A stretch of DNA of 8,457 nt from assembly GCA_048859965.1 (NCBI GenBank), contig JBLIZO010000087.1, positions 1 through 8,457 of the forward strand, given 5' to 3'. The translations under genes and the position numbers were made by a program. Each line of letters opens with the position of its first letter. Within the stretch, counting starts at the first letter, position 1. The notes below the pieces were generated by a model. That model was not told the DNA's origin. It ran no database searches and saw nothing but the letters and a program-made list of their open reading frames with translations. This document shows, one piece after another, positions 6,366-8,457 of this stretch. The DNA is from Fluviibacter sp048859965. GTDB taxonomy: Bacteria; Pseudomonadota; Gammaproteobacteria; Burkholderiales; Rhodocyclaceae.

Positions 6366-6451
6366 TGGTGCGGATGGCCGGACTTGAACCGGCAAGGCTA
6401 TTCGCCGGCAGATTTTAAGTCTGCTGTGTTTACCAATTTCACCACACCCGC
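6366..6451 (-). tRNA. tRNA-Leu (anticodon UAA)
   Basis: The minus strand folds as a class II tRNA of 86 bases including an encoded CCA end (6366-6368). The acceptor arms GCGGGTG and CATCCGC pair with one G.U. The anticodon stem GCAGA/TCTGC holds the loop CTTAAAA with anticodon TAA at 6415-6417. A variable arm begins CGGCGAATAGCCTTG, and the T arm CCGG-TTCAAGT-CCGG is perfect. It decodes UUA leucine codons. It lies between hemA (53 bases upstream) and prfA (16 bases downstream). No terminator separates it from prfA, so it is probably cut out of a longer transcript. Confidence 0.96.
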
Positions 6452-6462
6452 AACAGCCCGTC

Positions 6463-6468
6463 ATTGTA
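6463..6468 (-). promoter_or_regulatory. Possible -10 element for tRNA-Leu and prfA
   Basis: TACAAT on the minus strand lies 11 bases before the 5' end of the tRNA, which suits a start about 5 bases ahead of the mature tRNA. No convincing -35 hexamer sits 16-18 bp upstream, and there is no extended TG. A short imperfect stem (GTCTC/GAGAC) occupies the spacer region. This is weak; the alternative is simple co-transcription from hemA. Confidence 0.35.
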
Positions 6469-6504
6469 CCCGTCTCAGCGAATCAGAGACAGATCGGACG
6501 ATCT

Positions 6505-7815
6505 TTATGACGTCGACCGCCCCAAATATGCCGAATCCGATGCAGAGGGATCGTTGCTCTCACGCTCTCGCTCCCAAGCTGCCATGAATTGACGCATGGC
6601 CTGCTGCAGCTGCTCACGCTCCGTCGCATCGGCTTTGTTGATTGCGGCCAGCGGGCCGTGCAGAAACTTATTCATAAGCCGCGTGGTGACCTGCTCCAGC
6701 ACGGTTTCTGCGGATTCACCACGCTGCAAACGCCGTTTGGCTTGCGCCAATTCCTGCTCGCGTAGCTGCGCGGCACCCTCACGAAACGCCTGAATCACCG
6801 GGACATTGGCCCGTCGCGCGTGCCAATCGAGGTATTCGCCGAGCCGGCTGGCGATAATCGATTCGGCATCAATCACAGCTGCCTGACGCGACGCGACCCC
6901 ACTTTGCACGACGCTGGCCAAGTCATCGACCGTATAGAGAAAGACATCGTTGAGCGCCGCCACTTCGGGCTCAATGTCTCTGGGCACCGCCAGGTCCACC
7001 ATGAACAGGGGGCGATGGCGCCGTGCCTTGAGCGCACGCTCCACCATACCCAAACCGATAATCGGCAGAGAACTCGCCGTACAGGAAATCACGATATCAA
7101 ACTGATGCAGCGCTTCCGGCATATCCGACAACCGCATGGCATCACCGTGAATCTGCTCTGCCAGGCGATTGGCACGCTCCAGCGTCCGGTTGGCGACCAC
7201 CATACGCCGAGGTTTGGCGCCGGCAAAATGCGCCGCACACAATTCCATCATGTCGCCAGCCCCGACGAACAAAACCGACTGATCGGCGAGATCGTCAAAA
7301 ATGCGCTGCGCCAGGTGCACGGAAGCCGCCGCCATGGAAACCACGCTCTCGCCAATCCCGGTGTTGGTCCGGATTTCTTTGGCCACCGTAAAGGCATGCT
7401 GAAACAATCGGTGCAAATGGCTTCCCAGTGCGCCCACCTGCTTAGCTGTACGTGCCGCGTCTTTCATTTGACCCAGTATCTGCGGTTCACCCAACACCAT
7501 GGAATCCAGACCGGCGGCGACGCGTAATGCCTGCCGCACAGCATCCTGTTCTGCGTGCAGATAAAGAAATGGGCGCGCTTCATCCAGGCTCATGCCGGAA
7601 TGCCCCATCCACCATTCGAGTACGGCATCCGCCGAATCGCCTTCAACGTAGAGCTCTGTCCGGTTGCAAGTGGAAAGAATCGCTGCCTCGCTGGCAGCAC
7701 CACTTTCCCGTAGGGTCACCAAGGCATTGCCAATCTCTTCGGCGGCAATGGCCACGCGCTCCCGGATCGCCAGGGGTGCGGTATGGTGATTGAGACCGAT
7801 GAGATGAAGAGGCAT
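6505..7815 (-). CDS. hemA: Glutamyl-tRNA reductase
   Basis: HemA reduces glutamyl-tRNA(Glu) with NADPH to glutamate-1-semialdehyde, the first committed step of C5-pathway tetrapyrrole (heme) synthesis in the cytoplasm. The 436-residue product starts MPLHLIGLNHHTAPLAIRE and carries the catalytic cysteine at position 50 in STCNRTELY. It continues with GLDSMVLGEPQILGQ (102-116), the NADPH-binding VGAGDM (184-189), VVANRTLERA and a C-terminal dimerisation region ending near MNKFLHGP (381-388). The open frame extends 36 codons further to a TTG, but that TTG lies in the actP terminator and the extra residues are not family-like, so the ATG at 7815 is used. The SD is poor. Its own extended -10 promoter lies upstream. 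It heads the hemA-tRNA-prfA-prmC-tonB cluster; hemA-prfA-prmC is the order in E. coli too. Confidence 0.97.
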   Translation of the reverse strand: MPLHLIGLNHHTAPLAIRERVAIAAEEIGNALVTLRESGAASEAAILSTCNRTELYVEGDSADAVLEWWMGHSGMSLDEARPFLYLHAEQDAVRQALRVAAGLDSMVLGEPQILGQMKDAARTAKQVGALGSHLHRLFQHAFTVAKEIRTNTGIGESVVSMAAASVHLAQRIFDDLADQSVLFVGAGDMMELCAAHFAGAKPRRMVVANRTLERANRLAEQIHGDAMRLSDMPEALHQFDIVISCTASSLPIIGLGMVERALKARRHRPLFMVDLAVPRDIEPEVAALNDVFLYTVDDLASVVQSGVASRQAAVIDAESIIASRLGEYLDWHARRANVPVIQAFREGAAQLREQELAQAKRRLQRGESAETVLEQVTTRLMNKFLHGPLAAINKADATEREQLQQAMRQFMAAWERERESNDPSASDSAYLGRSTS

Positions 7816-7857
7816 AGGCCGGGGAAATAGCGTCGAGATGGTGCGTAGTCGGCCGCC

Positions 7858-7866
7858 AGTATAACA
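7858..7866 (-). promoter_or_regulatory. Extended -10 promoter for hemA
   Basis: The minus strand reads TGTTATACT: TATACT at 7858-7863 with TG at 7865-7866 forms an extended -10 element. No clear -35 is seen at 16-18 bp. The predicted start near 7851 gives a leader of about 36 bases. It lies just downstream of the actP terminator, where a promoter for hemA is expected. The rest of 7816-7921 holds no gene. Confidence 0.55.
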
Positions 7867-7921
7867 TTCGAGGCATCTGCCCGCCGCTTGCAGCGCGGCT
7901 TTCGGGCTCTTGGCCCACCCC

Positions 7922-7958
7922 AAAAAAGCAAAAGACCCGAGCCGAAGCCCGGGCCTTT
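7922..7958 (-). terminator. Intrinsic terminator of the actP-like gene
   Basis: On the minus strand a 9-bp stem (GGCCCGGGC, 7955-7947, with GCTCGGGTC, 7942-7934; two G.U pairs) is capped by a UUCG tetraloop on a C-G pair. The stem is extended by A-T pairs and followed by TTTTGCTTTTTT. It begins about 33 bases after the actP stop and lies upstream of the hemA promoter. This is a textbook strong terminator. Confidence 0.93.
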
Positions 7959-7990
7959 CTTACCACGCAAGGTGGTTGGGTGGTACCGAT

Positions 7991-8457
7991 TTAGTGTGCC
8001 GAGGCTTCAGCAGCACCGATACCGGTTTCCGAACGCACAAACTGCGCCGGGTAACCATCGCGGTCTTGCTGAGCACGGGCACTGCCGTCCAGCTTCGACA
8101 CGATCCAGATGGTCACGAAGGCGGCTGTCATCGAGAACAGCGCCGGCGAACCGTACGGGAACGGTGCGCTACCCTTCGGATTGCCCATCACAGCTTCGTA
8201 CACTGCCGGCGACAGAATCGTCAGACCCGCCGAAGCGATCAGACCAACGAAACCACCGACCACCGCACCCTTGGTCGTGCAGTCCTTCCACATGACCGAC
8301 ATCAGCAGTACCGGGAAGTTTGCCGAACAAGCGATGGCGAAGGCCAGCATCACCATGTAGGCAACGTTCTGCTTCTCGAACATAATGCCGAGGATGATTG
8401 CCACAACAGCCAGGACCAGTGTGGTGATCTTCGAAACACGCATTTCAGCAGCTTGAT
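7991..8457 (-). CDS. actP: Cation/acetate symporter ActP-like, C-terminal part (5' end outside window)
   Basis: This is the last 154 residues of a sodium:solute symporter family protein that continues past the window edge. The sequence resembles the C-terminus of E. coli ActP, which takes up acetate with a cation across the inner membrane. Shared landmarks are VSKITTLVLAVVAIILGIMFE, VAYMVMLAFAIACSANFPVLL, TTKGAVVGGFVGLI, FPYGSPALFS and the terminal AQFVRSETGIGAAEASAH (E. coli AQFIRSQTGFG...AH). At least four hydrophobic segments are visible. The internal Met at 8443 is not the start, since the frame stays open to the window end. It is followed by a strong terminator. Related permeases for pyruvate or other short carboxylates are possible, but the tail match favours ActP. 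Confidence 0.9.
   Translation of the reverse strand, partial: QAAEMRVSKITTLVLAVVAIILGIMFEKQNVAYMVMLAFAIACSANFPVLLMSVMWKDCTTKGAVVGGFVGLIASAGLTILSPAVYEAVMGNPKGSAPFPYGSPALFSMTAAFVTIWIVSKLDGSARAQQDRDGYPAQFVRSETGIGAAEASAH

Noticed and set aside
6411..6440. Internal promoter in the tRNA-Leu gene for prfA (TAAAAT in the anticodon arm)
   Set aside because: The -10 resemblance is explained by the tRNA anticodon loop, and no -35 is present at the right spacing.
7880..7908. GC-rich inverted repeat GCCCG...CGGGC upstream of hemA
   Set aside because: The arms are short and imperfect inside a GC-rich stretch, which makes chance pairing likely; no regulatory role can be supported.
7816..7923. Longer HemA start at TTG 7923
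   Set aside because: That TTG lies in the terminator of the upstream gene and before the predicted hemA promoter, and the added residues precede the conserved MPLHLIGLNHHTAP start.
7962..7976. Second hairpin ACCAC/GTGGT between the actP stop and its terminator
   Set aside because: The stem is only 5 bp with no T tract of its own, and the strong UUCG terminator next to it already explains the region.

Overview
The window reads as chromosomal housekeeping DNA from a Gram-negative proteobacterium, most likely a betaproteobacterium. The pointers are C-minus (cysteine-pair-free) L28/L33 proteins, a hemA-prfA-prmC order, an ActP-type acetate permease, a TonB-family protein and a membrane desaturase whose long helical tail I associate with Burkholderia/Ralstonia-type DesA proteins. 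GC content looks like the mid to upper 50s by eye (not computed). I cannot name the genus, and I see no phage, plasmid, CRISPR or intact insertion sequence.

Layout: (1) 1-500, + strand: rpmB and rpmG, closed by a strong intrinsic terminator. (2) 560-2251, - strand: prfC (release factor RF3), converging on rpmG. (3) 2312-3487, - strand: a DesA-like fatty acyl desaturase with its own extended -10 promoter, a structured leader and a TTG start; a terminator-shaped hairpin separates it from prfC. (4) 3672-7815, - strand: an apparent operon hemA, tRNA-Leu(UAA), prfA (RF1), prmC (RF methyltransferase) and a TonB-family gene. prfA/prmC are 4 nt apart and prmC/tonB overlap by 8 nt. (5) 7991-8457, - strand: the 3' end of an actP-like acetate symporter gene with a UUCG-loop terminator.

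Functional themes: translation dominates. It covers two 50S proteins, RF1, the enzyme that methylates the RF1 GGQ glutamine, RF3, and a leucine tRNA that uses glutamyl-tRNA's sister chemistry only indirectly: HemA draws Glu-tRNA(Glu) from translation into tetrapyrrole synthesis. The desaturase (membrane lipid fluidity), TonB-like protein (envelope energy transduction) and ActP (acetate uptake) are envelope functions.

Nothing here is clearly a new system. The points most worth checking are the desaturase tail, which resembles the C-terminal helical bundle of ISL3-family transposases; the terminator-like hairpin that touches the prfC Shine-Dalgarno sequence; a tRNA gene 16 nt upstream of an SD-less prfA; a TonB-like gene coupled to prmC; and a 9-bp inverted repeat at the predicted start of the desaturase transcript.
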